The position numbers and the translations under genes are program-made. From Avena insularis (Eukaryota > Streptophyta > Magnoliopsida > Poales > Poaceae), in contig CM042688.1 in NCBI GenBank assembly GCA_023614405.1, forward strand, positions 65,582,253 through 65,646,252: a stretch of 64,000 nucleotides of DNA. Direction: 5' to 3'. Positions within the stretch are counted from its first letter, which is position 1. Each line of letters begins with the position of its first letter. This document shows, piece by piece, positions 48,802 through 60,242 of this stretch. A model generated the notes under the pieces. That model had not been told where the DNA came from and searched no databases. It saw only the letters and a program-made list of their open reading frames with translations.

Positions 48802-49083
48802 CACGGTGAGATTGACAACCTCATCGCAAGTTGGGGACAACGTTTTGTGGTTGTGTTGTGCAGGTCTCCACGTTGCTACTAGCACCGGTAGTGCGCCCTG
48901 CCAAAGCTCAGCTAGTAACACCTTTGGGGTGTTTCCTTGCTCCTACTTGTTCGATTAAACCTTGGTTTCATAACTGAGGGAAACTTGCTGCTGTGCTCAT
49001 CATACCTTTCTCTTGGGGTTCCCAACGAGCTCTACATCAACCACGCACCAGCACTTTTCTGGGCGCCATACACAGAGCCATCA
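48802..49083 (+). repeat. 5' LTR, second part, of the Wham-like element
   Basis: Colinear with 53932-54213: CACGGTGAGATTGACAA to CAGAGCCATCA. The first five bases are the duplicated target of the Tat element. Confidence 0.88.
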
Positions 49084-49093
49084 AGAATTTTTC

Positions 49094-49111
49094 TGGCGCC
49101 GTTGCCGGGGA
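49094..49111 (+). other. Primer-binding site of the Wham-like element
   Basis: TGGCGCCGTTGCCGGGGA lies ten bases after the LTR end. It is the common primer site of Triticeae gypsy families of this type. A second decayed copy (TGGCGCCATTGCCGGGGA) follows at about 49156. Confidence 0.85.
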
Positions 49112-49319
49112 TCCATAGAAGAAGAAACTCCCACGTCAACCACGCGCCATTTTTCTGGCGCCATTGCCGGGGAGTCAAGGACATCTTCACAAGGGGAGTC
49201 CCTCATAACCAATCTCTTTACTTTGTTGTTTTTGTTTTGCTTAGTTTCTTTTTGCTTTGTTTGCTTGCTTTCTTATTTCAAAAACACAAAAAAATTAGTT
49301 CCTATCTTGAGTTTCCACT

Positions 49320-49890
49320 ATGCCTAGCCAAACTGATATTTCTTTCGCAAAAATATTTGCTAGGTTGAACACTCTTGAGGCTAGCACTACTAGCTTAGAA
49401 AATTGCTATAACACGCTTAGGGAGCATCACAATTATGTTCCAATAAACTGTGAACCATCAAAGTGGTTCCCTATAGTAAAGATTGAGATGAACACCGAAA
49501 CTTTTCAAGCTCGCTGTGATATCATGTCTGAATTTTGTCTTATGCCCAAAGATATTTATAAATCTCTGAATACTTGGGGGCTCACTGAAGGAGGAAAAGA
49601 AATATCTCTTGCTAATATTACCTCTTGGAATATCTGAAGGAGTGTCTACAAAGATCCTTGGGAAAACAATTTCTATTGATTATCTTGTTATTGAATGTGC
49701 AGGAAAAGGACAAATTACACTTGGAAGGTCCCTATTAGAACTCCTTGGAGCAATAATAGATGTGGGAAAGGGGACCATGCACCTTTATTCTCCACCAAAC
49801 AATCATATTTTCCCCAAGGTTAAGAATAAAAGTAAGAGAGGTAAGGGCAAGAAATTTGGTCTTAATGCTTCTTTACTTGAGAACACTTGA
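49320..49890 (+). pseudogene. Gypsy protease-like remnant
   Basis: Two overlapping frames. 49320-49637 starts MPSQTDISFAKIF and includes FQARCDIMSEFCLMPKDIYK. 49609-49890 includes GQITLGRSLLELLGAIIDVG. Together they follow the aspartic-protease region of Sabrina/Wham-type elements (ALCDxGA..MP, then ILGRPFL..GAIID), but the D-S/T-G site reads CDIMS, so it is inactive. A frameshift lies near 49620. No gag zinc knuckle or RT follows. Confidence 0.65.
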
Positions 49891-52607
49891 TTTTTTCTTG
49901 CTTCTTATGTCTAACTTAAATGCGTTAAAGAAAAGTACTTATTGGGAGATAACCCAAAAGTTTTAGATGAGTCTTGGAAGTTATTACCTCTGTAATAAAC
50001 GCTCCTTATCCTTTTTATTTGTTTTTTGTGCCAAGAGTAACCTCTAATGAGAGAGAAGTAATGATTGGGAAAGTTGCTGTCCCGAAACAGATTTTTGTGC
50101 TTCACCGTAAAAATTCGTGAGAGAGTTCTGTATGTTGGATTGAGCTGTAATTTTTTGTGCTTATGCACCAGGTTGTTATATAACTTTCTTTAGTTCAACA
50201 CTTTTTGATTTGAGCAACAGAAGGTCTTCGAAAAAATTCTTCTTTACCTGCTGATCTGTTTTGATAAATTTCTGCCATTTTCTGCATTTGCTTCTTGTTG
50301 GTTCCTTTTTGAGTTCTTTTGGGGAATTGAGCTTTTTGAGGGAAGTGCTACAGTAGATAGTGTTCTAATGGAAGTTTATTTGATGTTAGAACTAAACCTT
50401 ATGACTTATTTATCTTAAGTGCACTAATGTTGCTAATAAAGATTGTGTGAAGTTTTGTATGAAGGAAAAATTTCAGGTGTATGGAAGGAATGAGTAATGA
50501 GATGAAGGATGGACTAAAGCTCAAGCTTGGGGATGCCACGCATGTCACCCCACGAAATATCCAAGAAGTATAAGCGTCAAAGCTTGGGGATGCCCAAGGC
50601 ATCCCCTTCTTCATCAATAAAAATCCCAGGTTTCTTCCAAACGCTTCATTTTTATTGTTTCATGCACAGTTGTGTTGTTCTTGGAGCGTCTTCTTTTTCG
50701 TTTTTGTTTTGGTTTTTCATTTGCTTGGTTTTCTTAGTTTGCTGAATAAATTGGTTGGACCCCCTCTTTCATACATTGGTTTGCAAATAGTTTGGTTTGG
50801 TTTGGTTGGTTTGGAAAAGAGTAGGAAAGTTCATGCTTATGTGGTAAAAAGAGCTCGTTTTTGACTACGGCCTATGCTTTGTCATGCCATGCTTGATATT
50901 GTTTTGGCTTTATGCTTAGTATTCTTTGCTGTAGCATGACTTGTTATAAACAATTGAGATTGCTTAATGTGCCTTGGATGAATCATGCGTTGTTTTAGCA
51001 TATTAAAGCATAGTATAGTGGTATTCTCCTTTGATGCTTTATTTGGGTTGACTTGGCGCATGCTCACACCATGTTATGACTATCTCAAGTCAACATAGCC
51101 TTTATGATCCTTTAGTTTTCAACTTGTAGTATCACTTTATGCTTTTATCAATGATGTTTTGTCGCTCTGCATGATTATGGCCATTATTGCTCTCTTAGTT
51201 TGTCGCTCCCAGTCTTTTGCTAGCCTCCACAACAAAGTATGAGTTCCACTCATGCATCCAAATCCCTAAACCAAGTTATTCCAAAGAGTCCACCATACCT
51301 ACCTACTAGCTTATGCTATTCCAAGTATATTCATTCTTTTGTTTACCTTCCAAATTAAACTTGTTATGAGAAAACTAGTGATTAAAGCTCTCACGAACTT
51401 GATGGCACACTTTACTTTACTTGCCTCTAATAAACTTGAACCATTGGGTCCTTCTTTGTTGCGTATATGCTTGCGCTTTATAAGTTGAAATTAGCAGAAC
51501 CATGTTTCATGGGGAACGCTTTCAACATTGCACTTGTACTTTGTACCCCGTTGATATCATGTTCTTTTTCTTACGGATCCCAGCGGTGTGAAATAAAAGT
51601 GGAACTTGTAAGATCCTAGAGTTTGTATGTGTGTTAGAGAAATGCCTGGGCCGCTAGCCTAAGCCATGCCTAATCATGGTGGAAACTTGCAGCATCACCA
51701 TAATGAGCACTCTATGAAGCATCCTCAATAAAAACCTATGCAAATAGCAAATAAAAAGATCGCTGAGATGCTCATTGTCTGCTTGCCTTGTTATTTTGAT
51801 TATGGGAAAGCTCCCGTATCATGTGCAAGGGGTACCCCGTTGGCGGTTCTTAATGATACACATGTACTTACAATGACAAGAGCTTACTCGTGAATGAAGT
51901 TGAGTAGCATGAGGATCGGTCTTCATAAGTAAGGGGCATGAGATTTCGGTTTATAACTTGTCAAGCATATCCTCTTAGTTGTGTCACTTTAACCTTAATC
52001 ACCTTAAAGATGCTTATGATAGGGGCAATGAGAGCTGAAAGCTATAAGTACCATAATTTTTGGAAGCTCTTTATGAGACTTGAATCCCTAATTCCTTTTA
52101 AAGGTCTTTGTTCCACCATTATATTGAGTCTCCACCTTCTACCTTTATGCACCTACTTTGAGAGCATAGTGGCCATTCTTAGTTCTATGTGCATTGTCCC
52201 AAGACTAGTTGATTGATGCATACTTTGATATTGCTTGTTTTAAACTATTGTATCTAGTCACTCTTATGAACTTTGAAGGTGTCCTATGCATTTATATTTG
52301 CTACTCTATTGAGGGACAAGCTGAATACTATTATGCTATGTTTTCTTTATGTGAAACAAACAAACGTCTTGCAAAGCATTATTATTCATGAATCTTTTGT
52401 TTGTGCCTATTCATGTTGCATCATAGTTTCTTTGCTTATTGCTAGAACTTTGTCTTTCATGTTATGATTGAAGTACTATGATCGTAGATTTGAATGTTTT
52501 ACAAATACTTTGATCAAGTTTATGATGGTGCATGTCACCTCAAAAATTATTCTTTCTTTTTATCACTTACCTACTCGAGGACGAGCAGGAGTTAAGCTTG
52601 GGGATGT
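49891..52607 (+). other. Noncoding 3' interior of the Wham-like element
   Basis: No pol domain in any frame. AAGCTTGGGGATG, the form of the polypurine tract, occurs at about 50523, 50580 and finally 52594 just before the 3' LTR. TACTCGAGGACGAGCAGG at 52572 is a typical sequence next to the 3' end of this family. Confidence 0.6.
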
Positions 52608-54213
52608 TGATACATTGCAAATGTATCTATAATTTTTGATGTTCGATGCTTGGTTTTATCCACTTTCTTGTGTTTGGTTCCAACTTTGGAGTACTTTTCA
52701 TATGATTCTTGGACTAACCTATTAACAAGAGCCACAGTGCCAGCTGCCTGTTTTCTGCTGTTTTTGGTTCCAGGAAAGTCAGAAAATGAATATTCTCAGA
52801 ATTGGACGGGACAAAAGCCAAAGTGCCTATTTTTCCGGATGTCATCAAGTGCCAGAATACGAGACAGAGAGGGGCCAGGGGGCCACCACACCACCTGGCC
52901 CGCGCCAGGGGGTGGTGTGGCCGCTCCTGGCACTCCCTCGGCCTCTCCTTACGCCTATATATTGCCCTCGGGACGAAAACCCTAAGTACCCGATCAAAAA
53001 TCCACGAAAGAGTCTGTAGCCGCCGTCATCTCCATTCCTAGATCGGGAGGGATCTGAAGCTCTTCCCAAAGACACCGCCGGAGAGAATTCACCACGAGGC
53101 CTTCTTCATCATCATGCAAGCCTTCGGTGTGATGCGTGAGTAGTTCATCCTTGGACTACGGATCCATGTAGTAGCTAGATGGCTAGTTCTCCTCCTTTGT
53201 GCTTTCATGTCTAGATCTTGTGAGCTCCGTTCATGATCAAGATCATCTATTTGTAATTTTGCATGTTGTGTTTGCGGGGATCCGATGGATATTGAGATGC
53301 TATTTTAGATTGATTATTGATTCTATCATGTCTTTGTTATTTGTGATCTTGCATGCTTTCCGTTGTTAGTAGCTATCTTGACCAAGTAGATGCTAGCAAC
53401 TCCAAGAGTTAGTATTTATGCTCGATAGTGGGTTCATGCCTCTGGTAATCTGGGGAAGTGACAGAAATCTCTAAGGTACTAGATGTGCTGTTGCTACTAG
53501 GGAGAAAACAACAATCCTTTATTCATAGAACAATCGTATTGTTTACTTTACACGTAGTTCGTAAAGCAATAATCTGTTGCTTGCAACTTAATACTAGAGG
53601 GGGTTCGGATGATAACCTGAAGGTGGATTATTAGTCATAGATGCAGTTGGATGGCGGTCTATGTATAATTTTGTAATGCCCAATCAAGTCTCAAAGGAGT
53701 CAAGATGATTAGTATATGCATGTATTTCTTTCTCGGTGTTTATCAATTGCCCCGCTGTAATTTGTTCACCCAACATGTTATCTATCTAAGGAGAGCCACC
53801 TCTAGTGAACTATGGATTCCGGTCCTCTTTCTTTACATAAAATCTATAAACTGTTTACTACTTTGTGTTTACTTTCTGCAAACTATTACTTTTGTCCATT
53901 CGATATGTTTAATCCTTTGTTTTCTGCAAAACACGGTGAGATTGACAATCTCATCGTAAGTTGGGGACAAAGTTTTGTGGTTGTGTTGTGCAGGTCTCCA
54001 CGTTGCTACTAGCACCGGTAGTTCGTCCTGCCAAAGCTCAGCTAGTAACACCTTTGGGGTGTTTCCTTGCTCCTACTGGTTCGATTAAACCTTGGTTTCA
54101 TATCTGAGGGAAACTTGCTGCTGTGCTCATCATACTTTCCTCTTAGGGTTCCCAATGAGCTCTACATCAACCACGCACCAGCACTTTTCTGGGCGCCATA
54201 CACAGAGCCATCA
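52608..54213 (+). repeat. 3' LTR of the Wham-like element
   Basis: 1606 bp, TGATACATTGC..GAGCCATCA. It is the direct partner of 26390-27711 plus 48807-49083. It is bounded on the left by the PPT and on the right by the AAGCG target duplicate. Confidence 0.92.
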
Positions 54214-54377
54214 AAGCGCGACATCCGAATTTTTGTCATCACGAAGATGATTCGGGTGGCCCAGGAGACGTAGTCTCTTTGTAGGGAAAATATGAGGCGG
54301 AGTCGCCATAGCATTTGAGTGTGGATGTTATCAACACACAATATGATGTACAGATAATCATAGGGTGCGCGACCATC

Positions 54378-54408
54378 GCCCCCTATGGGAGTTAGTCCCA
54401 TAGGGGGC
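54378..54408. repeat. Palindromic junction of the inverted-LTR element
   Basis: Perfect 13-bp arms GCCCCCTATGGGA and TCCCATAGGGGGC around a 5-bp spacer GTTAG. Left of it the sequence is minus-oriented Tat 3' interior; right of it comes GGGGGCTAC and a plus-oriented LTR. This is where orientation flips. Confidence 0.9.
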
Positions 54409-54411
54409 TAC

Positions 54412-54895
54412 TGACATGGGTATACCCTACAGGTACTCGAGTTTGGTATATACGGTCCAGATACGATAGAAGCCCACGGTGTTGCCAAGGCCCAGTGGAG
54501 AATTTGAGTGGCCCACGGACTCTCGATTGCTTGTGAGACAAGAAGAAGTTTAAGATAGAAAGTTCAAAGGGAAAACCCTAATCTGTAACCGACTCGACCT
54601 GCTACCCAAGACCTAGCCTATCTATATAAAGGCTAGGAGGGGGCGGGGAGGAGGACACACGCAACCCTAGTTTCCACAACTCTCGCCATATTGCATCTGC
54701 ACGCCCCTGTAATCTTCGATTCCTTCGTTAATTCCAAGAGCAGACAAGCAGAAGTAGGGACCTCTACGAGGCCTAAACCTGGGTAAAACTTGCGTCCCTG
54801 TGTGCTTGTTGCTAGCCGACTGATGCCTCTAGCGCTCCCTCCTTCTTCAAAACCAAAGCCATAACAATGGGCATTGACGAGTTAAACCCTCGTCA
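54412..54895 (+). repeat. Right LTR of the inverted-LTR element
   Basis: 484 bp, TGACATGGG..CCCTCGTCA, plus-oriented and so opposite to 25508-25985. The TSD CTAGT follows at 54896. It is similar but not identical to the left LTR, with the largest differences in the first 80 bp of U3. Confidence 0.9.
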
Positions 54896-54900
54896 CTAGT

Positions 54901-55640
54901 AGTGCATGGTCTCTCCCCTTTGGGATTCTACTTAGTTGCTACTTTCTCATTGGTTTGGATTTTATCATCCGCTTGCCGATCTCTATTTTGATGATTTTAC
55001 CGCAAGGTCTCTTACCGAGAATTCTATTAGATTGGTTGTTCGAACCAACGGGAGCAAATCGAATCGGGTGTGTTTTGGGATGTGTTTGTATCTTTACCTT
55101 GCATTAGAGTTGCGTTCATCGTGTTCATCACGTGTTCCCTCATTCTCCGCCTCAAACCCGTGAAGATCGGGTCATCCCAAGGGTAACTCTACAAGGCGAC
55201 CCCTAACACTAAGTATTATTGTGAGACCATTATACTTTATCTAATTTTCTTCGTTATACGATTTTCATGTGAGATTAGGTCAATATTCACGATCTTTGCC
55301 CAATGTGAAATATGGTTTTAAACCATTAAGAAGAGTCGGAATATGTGGATATTTTGTACTTCAAAAAGAATTCTACATTTATCGGCGTTTAGTTCATCTA
55401 CGTAGATTTTTCGAAGAGCAACAACATAAGCGACATCCCCTTTGGTTAACATAATGTTGAAATAGTCGAATTATCTAACTGGTTAAACTTGGTTAACATT
55501 GATGTGCTGCTCATACAATATTGTACTCGCATGATGTACCACAACTGTTGTTTTTGGAACCTATTATATGCTACAAAGTATTAGCTTTTTAGATAATATT
55601 TCTGTAATGTGTTAATTGGTTATGCTGTTTTATATCTGTT
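54901..55640. other. Right flank of the nest, unclassified LTR-like sequence
   Basis: Continuation of the sequence interrupted at 25507. GGTCTCTCCCCTTTGGGATT echoes GGTCTCTCCCTATCAAGGAT on the left side. It is probably part of a fifth, older LTR element whose ends I could not place. There is no convincing protein. Confidence 0.35.
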
Positions 55641-57059
55641 GAGCTGGTCTCTCGAAATAGGCTTTCGCCCCGCTATATTAATATAGCAACCACACGATAC
55701 AATGAGACCACTGCTGGGGTCGACAGCACAAAGACGTCCAAGAAAAAATACAAAAGAACAAGAGAGAAACTAATGCACAACAGCGTCGGATCGACAAACG
55801 ACGATGACTTGCAACCGATGCGCCCACCAGAGTAGTCCCACCGCGCTCCTATGCCACCGAATTATCGTGTACCAAGCAACACCTTTAAGAAGGAGTGCGA
55901 CGATGGCGACGCTGTTGCCTGGATTTCTCCTAGGATTTCTCCCGATACACGTAGGGGTGTGGGGAGAGTGTACACCGAACGCCCTTCAAGAAGGAAAGCA
56001 GCACCCGCAGGTGTCACCGCGTCGGCGCCGGCCTAGCCAGCAAGGATTTCTCCCGACCCTCAAAGAACCACAACCCCATCCAATCCTTGCGCTCCACCAA
56101 ACTCGCCGTCCACCAACATGCGCCACCCCGGTCTTGAATGCACCATCTTCCTCTCACCAAGGCAAACGCTGCGAGACCGGCTAGACCGGAAAACAGCCGT
56201 GGATACGGGAAGATAGATCCTTAGCCACGCGGGAGGAAACAACCTCCATCGCCACAGGCGGTAGCCGGATGGACACACTGACAAGAGCACACCAGGCCAA
56301 ATTGGAGCCAGAGTGCGGCATCGACATAGCCACTCGGAGATCGTCCTCCACCGCCTAAGGCGGGTGCCGATCGAATGCGGCCGCAGGAACACACCAGGCC
56401 GAGCAGGCCTGGCCATGCCCTGGACAGGCACGTAAAGTCCATGCCACCCCGCTGCTGCACATAGGCCATGCCATCGCCACCCTCATGTTCGGTGCCAAAG
56501 GCTCGACCGAACCCAAACAGATCCGTGAAGCTCCCGCCACCGCGCTGCAGCAAGCACGGCGCCGTTGCCATCACCCTCACCAGGAAGGCACAAACCACAC
56601 CGCAGACCAACCGGAAGCAATGGAGTCAAGCTGGACCAGGCCCGCCCTAACCTAGATCGAGCCTAGATCTGGGCCTGCAGGGCTCCTCCGACCAGCCCCC
56701 GAGATCCCGCCACCAAGCGGCCACGCCACCGACCTCGCCGCCGTTCGGGGGCTCGCCGGAAACGCCGCATGCCTGGAAGCTCCGTCGCCTAGAGACTTCC
56801 CCCAAGCCCATCTCATGTGGCGGGAAGAAAAGGAGGCCGCCACCGCCGGCCCTGGGGCACCGCGCGGGCAACGCCCGACAGCACCCGCCGATGGCAGCGG
56901 CAGGAAGGATCACTGGAGGGGAGGGGTTGGGGCGCCGGGGATGGAGGGGGGCGCCCGATCGCCTCGCTTGGGGAGGCGACGCAGGGGGCACGTGGGGGAT
57001 GCATTCACTTTCCTCTCTCTAGACCTTGTTTAGGGCTTACCTTCGGGAAGCTCTTGGAA
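55641..57059 (-). repeat. Unclassified GC-rich repeat
   Basis: Starts near GGCTTTCGCCCCGCTATATT, a motif I associate with one end of a dispersed Triticeae repeat. It becomes strongly GC-rich towards 57000, with many overlapping frames on both strands. No conserved domain was recognised. It may be a truncated non-LTR element in minus orientation. Confidence 0.35.
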
Positions 57060-58315
57060 TTGGAAATTGATTCCCCTCCCCCGGGGGATAATACACTTCC
57101 ATCCCCCGGGTTGTGTCTCGCGTGCTGGCCCACCACCACGGTCCCGTCCTCTTCCTTTCGTTCGTTCCCCTCGCGCTGCCGCCCAGCTTCTCCCATCGCC
57201 GCTCATGCCTAGCTCCTTGCGTCGTCGCTCCACGCCCGCGTGTACAGCCCTGCTTTGCTCTCCTTCTGCCGGCGCGCCGCCCCGCCCTGCTCCTCCGTCG
57301 GCACGCGCCTCCTTAGCCCTGCTCCTCTGCCGGCGATCTCGTCGGAGATGGAGGTCTCCGTCAGTGCGCACCGCCCCAGCCCTGCTCCTTCCACCGTGCG
57401 CCCCGCCCCCGCCCTACTCTCCTTTCGCCGGCACGCCGCCCAACCCCTGGTCCTCTGTCGGGGCGCGTCGCCCAAGCTCCCCTGCCGGACATGGCGATCT
57501 CGCCGGACATGGAGGCCCCTCTCTGCTCTGCCGCATATCCCTAGTCCTATTTTGTGGTGTGTCCTCCTCCGGCGCGCGAGAGCTCCCGCCGGAGAAAGCA
57601 CTTGCCATCGCAGCCGAATCATGCGAATTTTGCTACTCGCATGGTGCTACACAGGCGGGACAACGATGCTACTGAAAGCGGTTGTTGTTGCTACAAATGA
57701 AGGGTCATGATGCTACACAACCAACGAATGCGTTTTGAGGTTTTGCTACAAGACGATGCTACAATAGTACTAATGTTTTGCTATTTCTGTTCTATGTTTT
57801 TGCTACAATAGCACAAAAGTATTTGCTACGACATTTTCGATGAAAGTCCTCACCAAAGTTGGTTTTGCTACGGTAGCCACCGACGATGTCTCTGCGAGGT
57901 TGTTCTTTTTCTACATTAGCACATTTTTTTTGCTATCACCGTTTTGCGATTTTGCTACAATAGCATAAAGTTTTTGCTACACGGTCTCCGGTGAGGTGTA
58001 CCGGCGAAAGCCTCCGACGAGTCTCCGGCGAAGTCGATTTTTGCTACATTAGTATTTTTTTTCCTACACGGTCTCCGGCGAGGTCTCCGGCAAACTCTCC
58101 GGCGAGGTCTAGTTTGTCTCTTCTTTTTCTGGACCGAACCGTTTTCTGCTACATGTAGCAAAAACGGGCCTATTGTAGCCAAAGCGGGCCTATTGTAGCA
58201 AAAGCGGGATGGAGGGATGGGACGAAGATCTAACCGTCGATCGAACCAGATCGGACGGCTGGGGACCCGGGGATGGAAAGTTTCCATCTCGGGGGACACG
58301 TAGCACTTCCCCTTA
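57060..58315. mobile_element. Possible non-autonomous DNA transposon with TGCTAC motifs
   Basis: The left edge has GGGGGATAATACACTTCCAT and the right edge, reversed, GGGGAAGTGCTACGTGTCCC; these loosely match as inverted termini. Between them is a GC-rich part (57120-57600) and then a field of TTTGCTACAATAGCA-type motifs (57630-58200). No transposase was seen. Mutator-like is a guess from overall pattern; boundaries are uncertain. Confidence 0.35.
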
Positions 58316-58442
58316 GAATTTGGAAAATTCCCTATCAAGTGAGCTAGTGTTATCTGTGTTTTGCTTTGTGCTCGTCGCGACGCGAACCCTGACTCCTTCT
58401 CGTTTAGCTGGTCCGCCAGCTGTTTTTGTTCTAATTAGTTTT

Positions 58443-58717
58443 TGTTAAGAATATAATACACGTCTAGCCTTTCCAACAGTTCGGAGTTTTGGTTTAGATG
58501 ACTAGTGCATTAATTTAACGTGGTATCAGAGCCAAGAGGTCTCAAGTTCAAGACTCTGCTCACGCAGTATTAAAAAAAGATTCTGCGGCGTGCACCGAAC
58601 CCACGCTAAGGACTAAAATAGCTAGACGTGAGGGAGAGTGTTAAGAATATAATACACGTCTAGCCCTTTCCATCAGTTCGGACTTTTGGTTTAGATGGCT
58701 AGTGCATTAATTCAACA
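58443..58717 (+). mobile_element. TRIM/SMART-like miniature LTR element (275 bp)
   Basis: LTRs of 78 and 79 bp (58443-58520, 58639-58717) begin TGTTAAGAATATAATACACG. The right one ends ATTCAACA; the left ends AACG. A 5-bp TSD GTTTT flanks the element (58438-58442, 58718-58722). The primer site TGGTATCAGAGC (tRNA-Met) is at 58521-58532 and the polypurine tract GTGAGGGAGAG ends at 58638. The 118-bp interior codes for nothing. All cis elements needed for trans-mobilisation are present. Confidence 0.95.
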
Positions 58718-60242
58718 GTTTTTTCCCCACATTTATATCTGTTTTGGGTGTTTTATACATCCTGGTTTGGTACTGCAAGCTGATTCTTTTGCATCACTGG
58801 TTCGGACGGATTCTGCTCTGTACGTTGTTATTTTAGCGTCTATTTGTGCTGCATCTTGCAAAAGCTAATAAACCAGCGAGTTTCCCTGAACTAGGCAGCC
58901 CTGCGTTTTCCTTTCCTGAGATAACGTTGCCCTAAACTCGTCTTGTTTGTTCATGATCTTCAAAGGTTCACAGGAAGATCATTCAGAGGAAAGACCGCGG
59001 AGAGGTAGGGTTCCACACGTGTGTGGTTCTGAGGTAAGAAAGACACATTGCAGCAAATATAACCCATATTAACAAGGGATAACAAAGGGTGAGCTCGTTG
59101 AAAAGTTTCAGTGGTCATACTCCAATGACCTTGGAGGAACCATGCACCTTGTTAGTGGTCATTAAGATTGGTGGTACGTTTCCAAGCGCTTGTTTATCAA
59201 AAGCTCCTCTGCTTGCAAAAAAATGGACCAAAATCATGCCAGTTTGAAGACCAAGCGCACGGTATACAAACAGAGAAAGTACTAACTCGAGTAAAACTCT
59301 CTCGGCTTCAATGCAACTTGCATGATTGTATCATCGGCTTACTGCATGGCATGATTCGATCCTCCAGTTTTATCTGATCCTCTAATGAAAGAGAATGATG
59401 GCATATGCAACGTTGATGCAGTCAGACAAAGTGAACACTGTCGCCGCAACTGTAATGTTGACGAACTGAATAATGTCACGCCAAACATGAACTACGTAAT
59501 ATAGATGGATAATGGAGATCATGAGCCATTGGTCCAAAGCTGCAGCCTGCAGGCCATGTTGCTTCATGTTTGTTTGCCTCATGATTTTGAAATTATAAAT
59601 GAAGGAGCTACTGTAGGTAAACAGAACAGCGGGTATTCGTGGCCTCCTCTGTTGGGGAACCCTGTTTCAGGTAGATATGGTTTGGCATCTGTTTGATAAA
59701 CTGATTTTGTAATTTCATTGATGCTCCCTTCAGGAACTTTAGTATCAGACATGGTAACAAAATATCCAATGTTTGCAAGAACAACAAGCTCCAGAGTTGG
59801 GTGAAATATACAAAATACTCCTTTCTTGCTCTGGTTCATCGAGTGCCATTACTTTGTCAGTCCGAACCAAGGAGTCCACTAGAAATGTTTTCAAATGAAT
59901 ATTGTTCTTCTCTTTGATCAGCGATTGCTATATGAAACGTAGCATAATTTGGGCTCCTAGAATATGGCACCCTTGCGACAATATATTTAATTACAGGTTT
60001 TTTTTTTCCAAAGCAAAGATATCCGGCGGGGCCAGTTCATTTGTTCTATTCTGCTATTTAGGACCAAGAGGCACTGGATTCTTTTTCGGATAGGCCGTGA
60101 AAGGAGAAGCAAGGATGAAGACCTCTGTCTATTCACTAATTCTTTTCAAGATAACGTCTGACTACTTGAGTTTGAATGAAATACACAAATTCCAAATGCC
60201 AATGTAACATCCTCACAGAGTAGTAACTCAACACCAAATTTT
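58718..60242. other. Intergenic or old gene remains
   Basis: An 86-codon minus-strand frame (59579-59839, MNQSKKGVFCIFHPTLELVV..) looks somewhat coding-like but matches no family I know. The rest shows no feature. Confidence 0.3.

Larger units (their letters stand above)
26390..54213 (+). mobile_element. Wham/Sabrina-like gypsy element without pol
   Basis: Inserted in the inverted-LTR element with TSD AAGCG (26385-26389 and 54214-54218). Native length is about 6.7 kb once the Tat insertion is removed. The 5' LTR is split (26390-27711 and 48802-49083); the 3' LTR is 52608-54213. The LTRs begin TGATACATTGCAAATGTATC and end CAGAGCCATCA. The interior is only 3.5 kb, with a primer-binding site and one short protease-like frame. 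It has no reverse transcriptase, RNase H or integrase, so it is non-autonomous. The family name is from remembered LTR and primer-site features. Confidence 0.88.
25508..54895. mobile_element. Inverted-LTR (head-to-head) gypsy insertion, outermost of the nest
   Basis: Without the nested insertion its native length is 1559 bp. LTRs of the same family as the inner Tat element lie at 25508-25985 (reading minus) and 54412-54895 (reading plus). Both outer ends are U5 ends (TGACGAGGG.. and ..CCCTCGTCA). A perfect 5-bp TSD CTAGT flanks it at 25503-25507 and 54896-54900. Between the LTRs are about 600 bp of the family's 3' untranslated interior, colinear with 28199-28790 and minus-oriented. It then flips at a 13-bp palindrome (54378-54408) into a short PPT-like stretch before the right LTR. 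There is no primer-binding site and no gag-pol. A normal element has direct LTRs, so this is an aberrant cDNA that integrase still inserted properly. Confidence 0.85.

Noticed and set aside
57067..57675. 202-codon + strand frame
   Set aside because: R/P/S/A-rich translation of GC-rich DNA with overlapping frames on both strands and sloppy internal repeats; no domain.
58521..58532. TGGTATCAGAGC as a tRNA gene end
   Set aside because: It is a retroelement primer-binding site complementary to tRNA-Met; no tRNA cloverleaf surrounds it. The same holds for the copies at about 17368 and 40871.
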